DNA of 24,690 nucleotides, from positions 1 through 24,690 of the forward strand of contig JAVEZR010000009.1 of assembly GCA_034002865.1 (NCBI GenBank). Direction: 5' to 3'. Positions 9,051 to 15,364 of the stretch are shown here, in pieces; position 1 is the stretch's first letter; each line of letters opens with the position of its first letter. The notes under the pieces are model-generated. The model was not told where the DNA came from. It saw only the letters and a program-made list of their open reading frames with translations, and made no database searches. The translations under genes and the position numbers were made by a program. The DNA is from UBA5209 sp034002865 (GTDB taxonomy: Bacteria > Patescibacteriota > Dojkabacteria > SC72).

Positions 9051-9117
9051 AGGAAAAGGGCCTGTGGTTCTGAAGGTTAGCATGACATACGTCAGCAGGT
9101 TGTCAGAGCACAGGCCC
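9051..9117 (-). terminator. Elaborate intrinsic terminator after the lipoprotein gene
   Basis: Minus-strand RNA folds from GGGCCTGTG (9109-9117) to CACAGGCCC (9058-9066), 9 perfect base pairs, followed directly by TTTTCCTTT. Inside there is a second stem, TCTGA/TCAGA (9103-9107 with 9069-9073), and an apical TGAC/GTCA hairpin (9083-9094) extended by a GC/GC pair around one bulge. The outer loop also holds two AGGTT copies. The multi-tier stem is longer and richer in G+C than a minimal terminator, so a structured 3' RNA is possible too. Confidence 0.7.
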
Positions 9118-9146
9118 AGTTCTTTGTTAAGGGGTGGTGATTGATG

Positions 9147-9635
9147 CTAATCAGCTTCAATCCACAGCGGGGAAGGATCATTGAAAAACTTGATTTGGTT
9201 ATCCAAGAAGATTTTCTCGTCTTCGAGGGAGTTGGCGTCGCCAACTTTGTATAACCAGATAACTCCAGAAGAGAAAGTCGCCGAAGCGTTCTTCATAACG
9301 ATAGTGACGTTGCCATCTCTATCTTGGTGAAGCGCGGGGCCCTCAACTAGTGTTTTTTCAATAAGAATTCTTCCTACGGATCGTTCTGGGAAATCCATGC
9401 GATATCCCCGATATGTATCAGTTCCAGTTACCTCTGAAGAGGAAACTTTTTCTTCTGGTACAGTCGTGTCAACCTTTGTATCTTCAGCTTCTTCTGCGCA
9501 GAGGTCGGATGTTACTCCAGTAACTTTGCAGGGATCTAATGATCCTACTTCCTTCCCGTCCATTGACAGGGTAAAGGTGCATGCAGATAACAACAAACTT
9601 CCCAACAGGATTACGATTACAAACATTTTCTTCAT
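9147..9635 (-). CDS. Putative secreted lipoprotein, hypothetical
   Basis: 162 residues from the ATG at 9633-9635. The N-terminus is a type II signal peptide: MKKM, a hydrophobic core, then the lipobox LLLSAC, with Cys19 as the lipidation site. The remainder is an acidic, probably disordered linker (about residues 45-75, rich in Glu/Val/Thr/Ser) and a small C-terminal domain ending in 'SPLWIEAD'. I do not recognise the domain. The start is chosen over an ATG 21 codons upstream because AAGGAG lies 7 nt before this one and the lipoprotein signal begins here. The gene stands alone between its own upstream dyads and its own terminator. Its G+C (about 44% by hand count over 9181-9360) is clearly higher than the neighbour's (about 32% over 8401-8460), suggesting transfer or a different expression regime. 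Confidence 0.8.
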   Translation of the reverse strand: MKKMFVIVILLGSLLLSACTFTLSMDGKEVGSLDPCKVTGVTSDLCAEEAEDTKVDTTVPEEKVSSSEVTGTDTYRGYRMDFPERSVGRILIEKTLVEGPALHQDRDGNVTIVMKNASATFSSGVIWLYKVGDANSLEDEKIFLDNQIKFFNDPSPLWIEAD

Positions 9636-9642
9636 TTTAAAT

Positions 9643-9648
9643 CTCCTT
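9643..9648 (-). promoter_or_regulatory. Strong Shine-Dalgarno of the lipoprotein gene
   Basis: The minus strand reads AAGGAG, 7 nt before ATG 9635. It is one of only two strong ribosome binding sites I found in the window and decides the start codon of the lipoprotein. Confidence 0.85.
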
Positions 9649-9701
9649 GTTTTTCTTCTTTCGAAAGAATAAAAATCTCTGACCCTAATGGGTTGCACCT
9701 C

Positions 9702-9763
9702 TCACACCGTGTGAAGGATACAATTAACTATAAATATAATTAACTATATCCCTCACATGTGTA
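9702..9763. promoter_or_regulatory. Paired dyads flanking a direct repeat upstream of the lipoprotein gene
   Basis: A perfect 13-base dyad, TCACAC-C-GTGTGA (9702-9714), and a related dyad, CTCACATGTGTAA with an 8-bp palindromic core CACATGTG (9753-9760), lie about 49 bp apart. Between them an 11-base direct repeat, AATTAACTATA, occurs at 9722-9732 and 9738-9748. This looks like an operator arrangement around an A+T-rich promoter of the lipoprotein gene. No single -35/-10 pair stands out. Confidence 0.5.
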
Positions 9764-10001
9764 ATAGGAAGGAGAATATCCACCACCCTATTTAACTAAT
9801 ATATATACCTAAGATACAAGTATCATTAAAATATATATTTAGTTATGTTAAAGAACTTCTCTTTAATAAAAAAGAGATAATTAAAGTAAGTTGTTTACTC
9901 CAAATATCTATCTTTTAGTTTGTGAAAGTGTTTAGATTTTTAAGGTGCAGTATTAAATGATCTATTACATTATATCAAATATATGGCCAAGTACACAATA
10001 C
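9764..10001. other. A+T-rich gene-free stretch
   Basis: I see no credible gene here. It contains an imperfect 51-base palindrome (9794-9844) with arms AACTAA and TTAGTT, inner TATATA runs and a central GATAC-aa-GTATC hairpin, and a weak 7-bp hairpin TCTCTTT/AAAGAGA at 9858-9877. Palindromes of this composition can arise by chance. Confidence 0.5.
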
Positions 10002-10035
10002 TATAGGGTGGGGAGGGTTAACTCTCCACCCTATA
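10002..10035 (-). terminator. Strong hairpin downstream of the 75-residue secreted protein gene
   Basis: TATAGGGTGG (10002-10011) pairs perfectly with CCACCCTATA (10026-10035). A G-U and three more pairs extend the stem to 14 bp around a 6-nt loop. It starts 15 nt after the stop at 10050. No good U-tract follows on either strand, so it may be a terminator of atypical form or a 3' stabilising stem. Confidence 0.6.
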
Positions 10036-10049
10036 TGTATAGATCTTGG

Positions 10050-10277
10050 TTAACCTATCTTACTAGATAGAAACTTAGCTAAACCAATAGAAGCAATACC
10101 TGAAAGGTATGAGATTACAGCAACAATATTAAATATCATACCATCAATCAAACCAGTCTCTTCTGGGATGTGAGGTTGATATGGGCTGTAACCATCTGCT
10201 AGTACTGGAGTATTAAACAGTGCAAGTATTCCGATAGCAAGAATAGATACCAAGAAGAAGTTTTTCTTCTTGTTCAT
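10050..10277 (-). CDS. Small secreted protein with sorting-signal-like C-terminus
   Basis: 75 residues. A signal peptide (KKK, hydrophobic core, likely cut after VLA at residue 27) is followed by a very short Tyr/Pro-rich segment, the sequence IPEETG (residues 37-42), a hydrophobic segment (about 48-66) and the basic tail KFLSSKIG. Motif, hydrophobic stretch and basic tail together resemble a cell-wall sorting signal, and a sortase gene lies directly upstream. IPEETG carries one residue more than LPxTG between Pro and Thr, so this is not a canonical signal. Cleavage at T-G would leave only about 14 residues. A small pilin-like or membrane peptide is the main alternative. It has its own strong promoter and a stable downstream hairpin, suggesting high expression. 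Confidence 0.75.
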   Translation of the reverse strand: MNKKKNFFLVSILAIGILALFNTPVLADGYSPYQPHIPEETGLIDGMIFNIVAVISYLSGIASIGLAKFLSSKIG

Positions 10278-10312
10278 TTGAATTTGTAAAGAACAAATTA
10301 AATTACAAGAAC

Positions 10313-10341
10313 ATTATACCTTATAGCTAGGAAATTGACAA
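10313..10341 (-). promoter_or_regulatory. Promoter of the small secreted protein gene
   Basis: Minus strand TTGTCA (10336-10341), a 17-bp spacer (10319-10335) and a perfect TATAAT (10313-10318). The predicted start is about 28 nt before the ATG at 10277. It lies just after the sortase stop, so this gene can be expressed apart from the sortase. Confidence 0.8.
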
Positions 10342-10354
10342 TACTATGGGTTGG

Positions 10355-10990
10355 TTAGTTCACTCTGTTAAGATACCGGAATACTCTAATAGGGGAGTTG
10401 TACATTCTACAGGTATAGAGGATTAGATCTGCATCATAGTCGGTTATCTGTGTATCATCTACAGCTTTGTATATTTCATATTCGTAGTTTCTCTGCTCCC
10501 ATATTATCTGTACCCTATCCCCTACTTTACTCTTAGGGAGATTGTAGAAGGAATTTTTATATCTAAACTCGCTACTCCAACTTGTATACCCATATCTGTG
10601 TGCTGCAATTATAATTGGTTGATTATTCTCAGGAGGTGTTCCAAACTCAGGTACTATCCATGTACCCTTTAGAAGTCCTTTGTAAGGATCTTCATTTTCT
10701 ATCACTGTAGAATCTACTCCAATTGAAGATATCTTAATTATATTTTCTTTAGGTAGTAAAGAATCATATGGTGGTAGGTATCTCTCTTTATTCTCCTTTT
10801 CTTCTGGCTCTATATTTTCAATTACCTGAGCTATGGAGGTGGTATCTTCATCAGAGGCTTGCTCTCTTAATGTGTACCAGATGTTAGGATAGAAGGAGAC
10901 AGAGAGTGCTGCAAAGGCAAAGAATATTAAAATAATACCTCCTACTAGGTATATCTTGGACAGAGTTTTTAATACCTTCTTCTTCTCCAT
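10355..10990 (-). CDS. Sortase family transpeptidase
   Basis: 211 residues. One N-terminal membrane anchor (about residues 13-34) with a basic front, a charged linker (about 42-75), then the sortase beta-barrel. The catalytic triad is visible: His131 in 'IIAAHRYGY', Cys194 in 'LILYTCRMYN' and Arg202 in 'SPIRVFRYL'. Sortases cut a sorting motif in secreted proteins and join it to an amine, anchoring proteins to the wall or polymerising pilins. I cannot fix the class from sequence alone. It follows the VanY-like gene with only 2 nt between stop and start, so they form an operon. The small secreted protein downstream is a candidate substrate. Confidence 0.92.
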   Translation of the reverse strand: MEKKKVLKTLSKIYLVGGIILIFFAFAALSVSFYPNIWYTLREQASDEDTTSIAQVIENIEPEEKENKERYLPPYDSLLPKENIIKISSIGVDSTVIENEDPYKGLLKGTWIVPEFGTPPENNQPIIIAAHRYGYTSWSSEFRYKNSFYNLPKSKVGDRVQIIWEQRNYEYEIYKAVDDTQITDYDADLILYTCRMYNSPIRVFRYLNRVN

Positions 10991-10992
10991 TA

Positions 10993-11808
10993 CTAATTTT
11001 TACCTCTTAAATATGTCTCTAATATCATACCACTATTTTTCATTTCTAAGGCATTTGCAATACCAATATATCTGTAGTGCCAACTCTCATACTTATACCC
11101 TGTTGTGCTCTCATATCCTGCAGGGTATGAGATTACAAATCCATATCTATGAGCATTTTGTACTAACCAATTACTAGCGTTTGTATTTCTAAAGCGATCT
11201 CCTAATGCATCCCCTATCTCATTACTACTAAAGTCTATTACTGTACCTAATTGATGTTGACTATGCCCTGCTCTTGCAGAAAATGTATCTACATACTCTA
11301 CATTGTTGTTGTTTTTTGTTAACCAGTAGTTATATGTATTTACCTGTGTTTGATATGATCTGTATCCACTTAAAATACTTAAATCTATACCATTACTCTT
11401 AGCATCATTAATCATGTTTGTTAAGTCAGGAATTAAGATATTCCTTAAGTAGTAACTCTCTCCTCTTCTTATACCTGAATTACTTGCTTTTACTAAATCA
11501 GATGGAGCATATGTACTCGGTAGCTTATGCTTCTTATTCACTAAGACTAAGAGGTCATTACCACTCCTACTACATCCTAATATCTCTGCCGGATACTTTT
11601 GCCATTGGTTATTGGTTGAAGGAGTTGTAGAGCTTTTTTGTACTACCTTTTGAACTACAGATGTCTCAGTGGGTTCTTTTATCTCAAAGCTATGTCTAAT
11701 TTCTTTTCTATCCTCTTCTCTATCTTTTTGGATATCTAATTCAGATGTTTTCTGAGGAAGAAAAAGTAAGAATGTGAAGAGAACAATTATAACTAAGGTT
11801 TTGATCAT
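10993..11808 (-). CDS. VanY-like D-alanyl-D-alanine carboxypeptidase (peptidase M15B)
   Basis: 271 residues. Residues 1-18 are a signal anchor; a polar linker runs to about 70; the catalytic domain fills the rest. Zinc ligands are seen in the SxHxxGxxxD motif, 'SQHQLGTVID' (His185, Asp192), and in 'ESWHYRYIG' (His244), with Glu241 as likely catalytic base. 'SGYRSYQTQ' (147-155) is the usual VanY substrate-side motif. The enzyme trims the terminal D-Ala from peptidoglycan stem peptides outside the membrane and so sets the acceptor pool for cross-linking. No vancomycin-resistance genes are nearby, so a housekeeping role is more likely than resistance. It is cotranscribed with the sortase. Confidence 0.92.
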   Translation of the reverse strand: MIKTLVIIVLFTFLLFLPQKTSELDIQKDREEDRKEIRHSFEIKEPTETSVVQKVVQKSSTTPSTNNQWQKYPAEILGCSRSGNDLLVLVNKKHKLPSTYAPSDLVKASNSGIRRGESYYLRNILIPDLTNMINDAKSNGIDLSILSGYRSYQTQVNTYNYWLTKNNNNVEYVDTFSARAGHSQHQLGTVIDFSSNEIGDALGDRFRNTNASNWLVQNAHRYGFVISYPAGYESTTGYKYESWHYRYIGIANALEMKNSGMILETYLRGKN

Positions 11809-11822
11809 AATAGATATTTTAC

Positions 11823-11851
11823 AAGATATTTACTATGTGTATATAGGTCAA
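11823..11851 (-). promoter_or_regulatory. Candidate promoter of the vanY-like/sortase operon
   Basis: Minus strand TTGACC (11846-11851), a 17-bp spacer (11829-11845) and TATCTT (11823-11828). The predicted start falls about 8 nt before the ATG at 11808, implying a very short leader, which fits the absence of a Shine-Dalgarno. Confidence 0.45.
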
Positions 11852-11959
11852 GAAGTATATATATGAATTTGCTATATTTAACTATCCAAACCTCCACATA
11901 CTATTTTCTCAAAATCTATCTGAAAGAAGGATAAAAGATAAATTTTTAATTTATTAATT

Positions 11960-12172
11960 ATGGCATACAGTAAGATTGAGATGGTTCAGTTAAAAGAGAG
12001 ATTAGATATTTATGAGAAGGCATTGGCTAGTATGCTTGTAAAGTTTAATAGGTTAGAGAAGAGAAAGGTAAAGGGAAAGAGTAAGTTAGAGGATGATTGT
12101 ATTATTCATCTAAGTTTCTCTGGTTTAAATAGGGCTATGTCTATAAAGGATTCTAAGGATGAATTTGTATAG
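11960..12172 (+). CDS. Small basic hypothetical protein
   Basis: 70 residues: an N-terminal helix with heptad-like spacing (about 6-34), then a Lys/Arg cluster (KRKVKGKSK) and a short polar tail. It could bind nucleic acid, but no family is recognised. Codon use (AGA/AGG, TTA, GAG) matches the surrounding genes, which is the main reason to accept it. It is divergent from the carboxypeptidase operon and convergent with the small gene at 12240-12356. Its TAG stop (12170-12172) lies inside the left inverted repeat of the 271-bp element. If that element were removed at its flanking TA dinucleotides, the ORF would read four more codons before a TAA at 12449-12451, so the element may have shortened it slightly. 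Confidence 0.5.
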   Translation: MAYSKIEMVQLKERLDIYEKALASMLVKFNRLEKRKVKGKSKLEDDCIIHLSFSGLNRAMSIKDSKDEFV

Positions 12173-12183
12173 TGTGTTCTGTT

Positions 12184-12228
12184 TACTAGGTCTGGTAAGG
12201 AGATTTTGTCTGATTATCAGACCTAGTA
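12184..12228. repeat. 11-bp perfect inverted repeat (hairpin) inside the element's left end
   Basis: TACTAGGTCTG (12184-12194) pairs with CAGACCTAGTA (12218-12228) around a 23-nt loop. It lies between the convergent 70- and 38-residue ORFs and could terminate both, but no U-tract follows on either strand. In minus-strand RNA the loop contains CTCCTT, complementary to the AAGGAG of the 38-residue ORF. Confidence 0.75.
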
Positions 12229-12239
12229 TTCGGGGGTAA

Positions 12240-12356
12240 TTAGAATTTAAGAATTATTTTTAAGAGAATTAAACCTATCATGCAACATAAAAACATGATT
12301 CCAAACCATTTATATGCCTTCTTCTCTTCTTCTGAAAGTGGTCTAATATCTTTCAT
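12240..12356 (-). CDS. 38-residue single-pass membrane protein
   Basis: The ORF begins MKDIRPLSEEEKKAYKW and continues into one hydrophobic helix (about residues 18-37, with a CC pair) ending LKF. It would be a small inner-membrane protein with a charged cytoplasmic head. AAGGAGG sits 5 nt before the ATG, one of only two strong ribosome binding sites seen in the window, which is the main evidence that it is translated. It lies wholly inside the inverted-repeat element, with a hairpin directly upstream and another downstream. It matches nothing I recognise; toxin peptides of toxin-antitoxin systems share this general shape, but that is only a resemblance. Confidence 0.6.
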   Translation of the reverse strand: MKDIRPLSEEEKKAYKWFGIMFLCCMIGLILLKIILKF

Positions 12357-12361
12357 TTTCT

Positions 12362-12368
12362 CCTCCTT
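12362..12368 (-). promoter_or_regulatory. Strong Shine-Dalgarno of the 38-residue ORF
   Basis: Minus strand AAGGAGG with a 5-nt spacer to ATG 12356. It begins 3 nt after the base of the upstream 12-bp hairpin. Confidence 0.75.
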
Positions 12369-12371
12369 CTC

Positions 12372-12424
12372 ATATCTGAGATATCATAAGTATCAGGATT
12401 GATACCTAAATTTATCTCAGATAT
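12372..12424. repeat. 12-bp perfect inverted repeat with a nested hairpin, upstream of the 38-residue ORF
   Basis: ATATCTGAGATA (12372-12383) pairs with TATCTCAGATAT (12413-12424). Inside the 29-nt loop is a second perfect hairpin, GTATCA-ggat-TGATAC (12390-12405). In minus-strand RNA this forms a two-tier stem just before the ribosome binding site. Confidence 0.8.
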
Positions 12425-12482
12425 TACAGAACACACTATTTAAGTATGTAAATGAACTGAAATCTTTATTACATACAGATTT

Positions 12483-12510
12483 AAAAGAACCACAGATTAT
12501 ACTGCGGTTC
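12483..12510 (-). terminator. Rho-independent terminator of the gyrase operon
   Basis: Minus-strand GAACCGCAG and CTGTGGTTC (12502-12510 with 12487-12495) form a 9-bp stem with one G-U pair and a 6-nt loop, followed at once by TTTT. It begins 24 nt after the gyrA stop codon. Confidence 0.85.
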
Positions 12511-12534
12511 CTTAACATATGCAATTATAGAAAG

Positions 12535-15351
12535 TTACAGTATAGCCATTGTAGCTACTCTATCATCATCTCCGATCTTCATAACCTTAACTCCACTAGT
12601 TTGTCTACCCAGTGTAGGTATTGCACTTACTGAAGATCTGATAACTTTTGATTTTTCTGATATTACAACTATCTCAGCTTTAGGATGATCCATTACTCTA
12701 GCTACAGAGACTTTTCCCGTCTTAGGTGTAACCCTAAAGGTAAATATTCCAGTACCACCTCTCTTTTGTTTTGTGTACTCTTTAAGCAGTGTCATCTTTC
12801 CAAAACCTTTCTCTGAGAGAGTAAAGAGTCTATTCTCATTTGCTCTTACTACTCCCATACCAACTACGTAGTCAGTATCTGATTTAAACTTCATCGCTGT
12901 TACTCCCCTAGTACTTCTACCCATAGCTCTAACATCTTTCTCGCTAAATCTAATAGATTTACCCTCTGCTGTTACAAGTATTACTTCATCTTCTCCAGTA
13001 GTTGGCTTTACCCATATTAACTCATCATTTATTTCTAACTTTATTGCTGTTAATCCATTCGCTCTAATCTTTGTAAACTGTTCTATGTCTGTTTTCTTAA
13101 CAACACCATTTTTGGTAACCATTAAGAAATATTTAAAATCTTTCTTCTGTACAACCATTCCATCTTGACCCTCTTGTATCTCCTCCGAGCCCATTATTTC
13201 TCCCTTTGGATCTCTTGTTAGTATTGAGGTTATTATTTCATTTTGATCTAATTGAACAAGGTTGATTAGAGGAATACCCTTTGCGGTTCTACCATACTCT
13301 GGTATCTCAAAGATTCTTGTATTAAACACACGACCCTTGTTTGTAAATAGAAGTAGCTCATCATGAGTACTACAAAGTAATACATGCTCTATGAAGTCCC
13401 CCTCTTTTGTTTCACCTCCTGATACTCCCTTACCACCTCTTTTTTGTGTTTGGTATGTTGAAGGAGGCAATCTCTTTACATATCCAGAGTGAGTGATAGT
13501 AATCAATGTCTCCTCTTTAGCAATCATATCCTCTTCTGAGATTTCATCTATCTTACCCTTTACAACTCTTGTTCTTCTCTTATCTGCATACTTCTCTTTT
13601 ATCTCTGCTAAATCAGAACTAATTATCTCCAATATTCTATCTTGACTATCTAATACACTGTTGTATTCAATGATCTTCTCTTTTGTTTCTTTATAGTCAT
13701 TCTGTAACTTCATTCTCTCAAGCGCAGCTAATCTTCTTAGTTGCATATCTAAAATAGCTTGAGCTTGTACCTCTGTAAACTTAAAATTATCCATTAAGTT
13801 TGTCTTAGCACTCTCTTGTGTTTTAGAGCCTCTAATAGCTGCAATTACTTCGTCTAAGATATCTAATGCCTTAAGTAAGCCCTCTAAGATATGTGCATGA
13901 TATCTTGCCTCTGCTAAATCATATTCATATCTCCTTATTGTTACTGTTAATCTAAATGAGAGGAAAAGCTCTAACATTCTCTTTAAAGAAAGAGTTATAG
14001 GTTCTTGGTCTACTAATGCAATCATATTTGCATTAAAGGTCTTTTGCATTTCTGTATATTTAAACAGCTTGTTTAGAACTGTTTTAGGTTGTGCATCCTT
14101 CTTTAGTATAACTACTACTCTAATACCATCCTTATTAGTTTCATCTCTAATATCTGCAATACCTGTTATCTTTTTATCCCTTACTAAGTCAGCAACCTTT
14201 TCAATGAGGTACGCTTTGTTAACTTGGTAAGGAATCTCAGTTATTACAATTTGATATCTACCATTACTACCCTCTACTATCGAAGCCTGTGCTCTTTGTA
14301 GTATTCTACCTCTACCTGTGGCATATGCATTTAGTATCTCGTCCCTATCATATATTGTTCCTCCTGTTGGGAAGTCAGGACCTGGAACTAACTTTATTAA
14401 CTCCTCTGGTGAGATATCTGCTTTAAAGTCTGGATATATGACCTCTTTACTCTCCTCTATTCTTTTCTTTATCTCCTCTATTGCTTTCTCGTAATCTAAA
14501 TCTTTAGTATCAACGTAATTCTCTAGGTAATCCTCTGGCTTAGAGTTTAATGTTAATGGAATTATTTCTTTTTTCTCTTTGGCTTTTCTTAATTCATTGT
14601 ATATTGCTACCCCTTCCCATTTATTCTTTCTTGTAATCATCTCTTGAAGTGCATCTATTAACTCTCCAAGGTTATGAGGAGGGATTTGTGTTGCCATTCC
14701 TACTGCAATACCTTGGCTACCGTTTGCTAAAAGATTTGGGAAAAGAGCAGGTAGGACTGTAGGCTCTAATCTAGTACCGTCATAGTTAGGAAGGAATGTT
14801 ACTGTCCCTTTATTCAAATCTTTTAGAAGCTCTGGAGTTATCTTTCCCATTCTTGCCTCTGTATATCTCATTGCAGCTGCTGGATCTCCATCAATACTTC
14901 CAAAGTTACCCTGTCCATCTACAAGTAGATATCTAGTTGAAAACTCTTGGGCTAATTTTACTAAGGTAGGATATACAACACTCTCTCCGTGAGGATGGTA
15001 GTTACCCGAGGTGTCTCCAGCTATTTTTGCACACTTTCTGTAATGGGATGTAGGTCCTAGAGCTAAGTCATTCATTGCTACAAGGATTCTTCTTTGGGAT
15101 GGTTTAAGTCCATCTTTTACCTCTGGGAGTGCACGAGCAACAATTACAGACATAGAGTAATCAATATAGTTGGATTTCATTTCGTCAACAATGGAGCGTT
15201 GCATAACCTCTCCCGGTTTAAATGAAAGATCAAAATCCAAATCATCAGTTTCTTGAAGTAGAGAAACTTCTGAGGTTGAATCTGCATTCTCAGTTTTTAT
15301 TTTCTCTTCTGCCTTTTTTATTAGCTTCTCTTTCTGCTCTACGTCTGACAT
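12535..15351 (-). CDS. gyrA: DNA gyrase subunit A
   Basis: 938 residues; the usual length is about 820-880. Gyrase A cuts and rejoins DNA and, with GyrB, adds negative supercoils. An acidic ~45-residue N-terminal extension precedes the winged-helix domain. The quinolone-pocket region is at 119-128 (HPHGESVVYP), and the catalytic tyrosine is Tyr163 in 'AAMRYTEARM', with Arg162 beside it. The GyrA box QKRGGKG (636-642) opens the C-terminal DNA-wrapping domain and argues for GyrA over ParC. Between 'NLGELIDAL' and 'LVPGPDFPTGG' there is an extra, highly charged segment of about 60 residues (about 242-305), absent from E. coli GyrA as I remember it. It follows the 129-residue gene by 13 nt and gyrB lies upstream, so the gyrase genes form one operon ending in a clear terminator. 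Confidence 0.97.
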   Translation of the reverse strand: MSDVEQKEKLIKKAEEKIKTENADSTSEVSLLQETDDLDFDLSFKPGEVMQRSIVDEMKSNYIDYSMSVIVARALPEVKDGLKPSQRRILVAMNDLALGPTSHYRKCAKIAGDTSGNYHPHGESVVYPTLVKLAQEFSTRYLLVDGQGNFGSIDGDPAAAMRYTEARMGKITPELLKDLNKGTVTFLPNYDGTRLEPTVLPALFPNLLANGSQGIAVGMATQIPPHNLGELIDALQEMITRKNKWEGVAIYNELRKAKEKKEIIPLTLNSKPEDYLENYVDTKDLDYEKAIEEIKKRIEESKEVIYPDFKADISPEELIKLVPGPDFPTGGTIYDRDEILNAYATGRGRILQRAQASIVEGSNGRYQIVITEIPYQVNKAYLIEKVADLVRDKKITGIADIRDETNKDGIRVVVILKKDAQPKTVLNKLFKYTEMQKTFNANMIALVDQEPITLSLKRMLELFLSFRLTVTIRRYEYDLAEARYHAHILEGLLKALDILDEVIAAIRGSKTQESAKTNLMDNFKFTEVQAQAILDMQLRRLAALERMKLQNDYKETKEKIIEYNSVLDSQDRILEIISSDLAEIKEKYADKRRTRVVKGKIDEISEEDMIAKEETLITITHSGYVKRLPPSTYQTQKRGGKGVSGGETKEGDFIEHVLLCSTHDELLLFTNKGRVFNTRIFEIPEYGRTAKGIPLINLVQLDQNEIITSILTRDPKGEIMGSEEIQEGQDGMVVQKKDFKYFLMVTKNGVVKKTDIEQFTKIRANGLTAIKLEINDELIWVKPTTGEDEVILVTAEGKSIRFSEKDVRAMGRSTRGVTAMKFKSDTDYVVGMGVVRANENRLFTLSEKGFGKMTLLKEYTKQKRGGTGIFTFRVTPKTGKVSVARVMDHPKAEIVVISEKSKVIRSSVSAIPTLGRQTSGVKVMKIGDDDRVATMAIL

Positions 15352-15364
15352 TTATATATATCAA

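Larger units (their letters stand above)
12169..12439. mobile_element. 271-bp inverted-repeat element with nested hairpins and a small ORF (MITE-like, unclassified)
   Basis: Perfect 14-bp inverted repeats bound the element: ATAGTGTGTTCTGT at 12169-12182 and its complement at 12426-12439. Next to each end, on the inside, lies a further perfect inverted repeat, 11 bp (12184-12228) and 12 bp (12372-12424). Between them is a 38-residue membrane ORF with a strong ribosome binding site. TA dinucleotides at 12170-12171 and 12437-12438 could be a target duplication, as made by Tc1/mariner-IS630-type transposases, but TA is self-complementary and would also fit inside the repeat. No transposase is encoded. 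Alternatives: a structured small mRNA unit, or a regulatory element. No second copy is seen in this window. Confidence 0.55.

Noticed and set aside
9636..9698. Upstream ATG extending the lipoprotein by 21 residues
   Set aside because: The added part is basic and would bury the signal peptide. The Shine-Dalgarno and lipobox spacing fit the ATG at 9635.
9858..9877. 7-bp hairpin TCTCTTT/AAAGAGA
   Set aside because: Short, A+T-rich, without U-tract or neighbouring gene end; expected by chance.
11640..11808. Vancomycin-resistance role for the VanY-like gene
   Set aside because: No vanHAX or two-component genes are present. M15B carboxypeptidases are common in ordinary wall metabolism.
12440..12534. 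Continuation of the 70-residue ORF to the right of the inverted-repeat element
   Set aside because: After joining at the TA dinucleotides the frame ends after four codons, and this stretch is occupied by the gyrA terminator.
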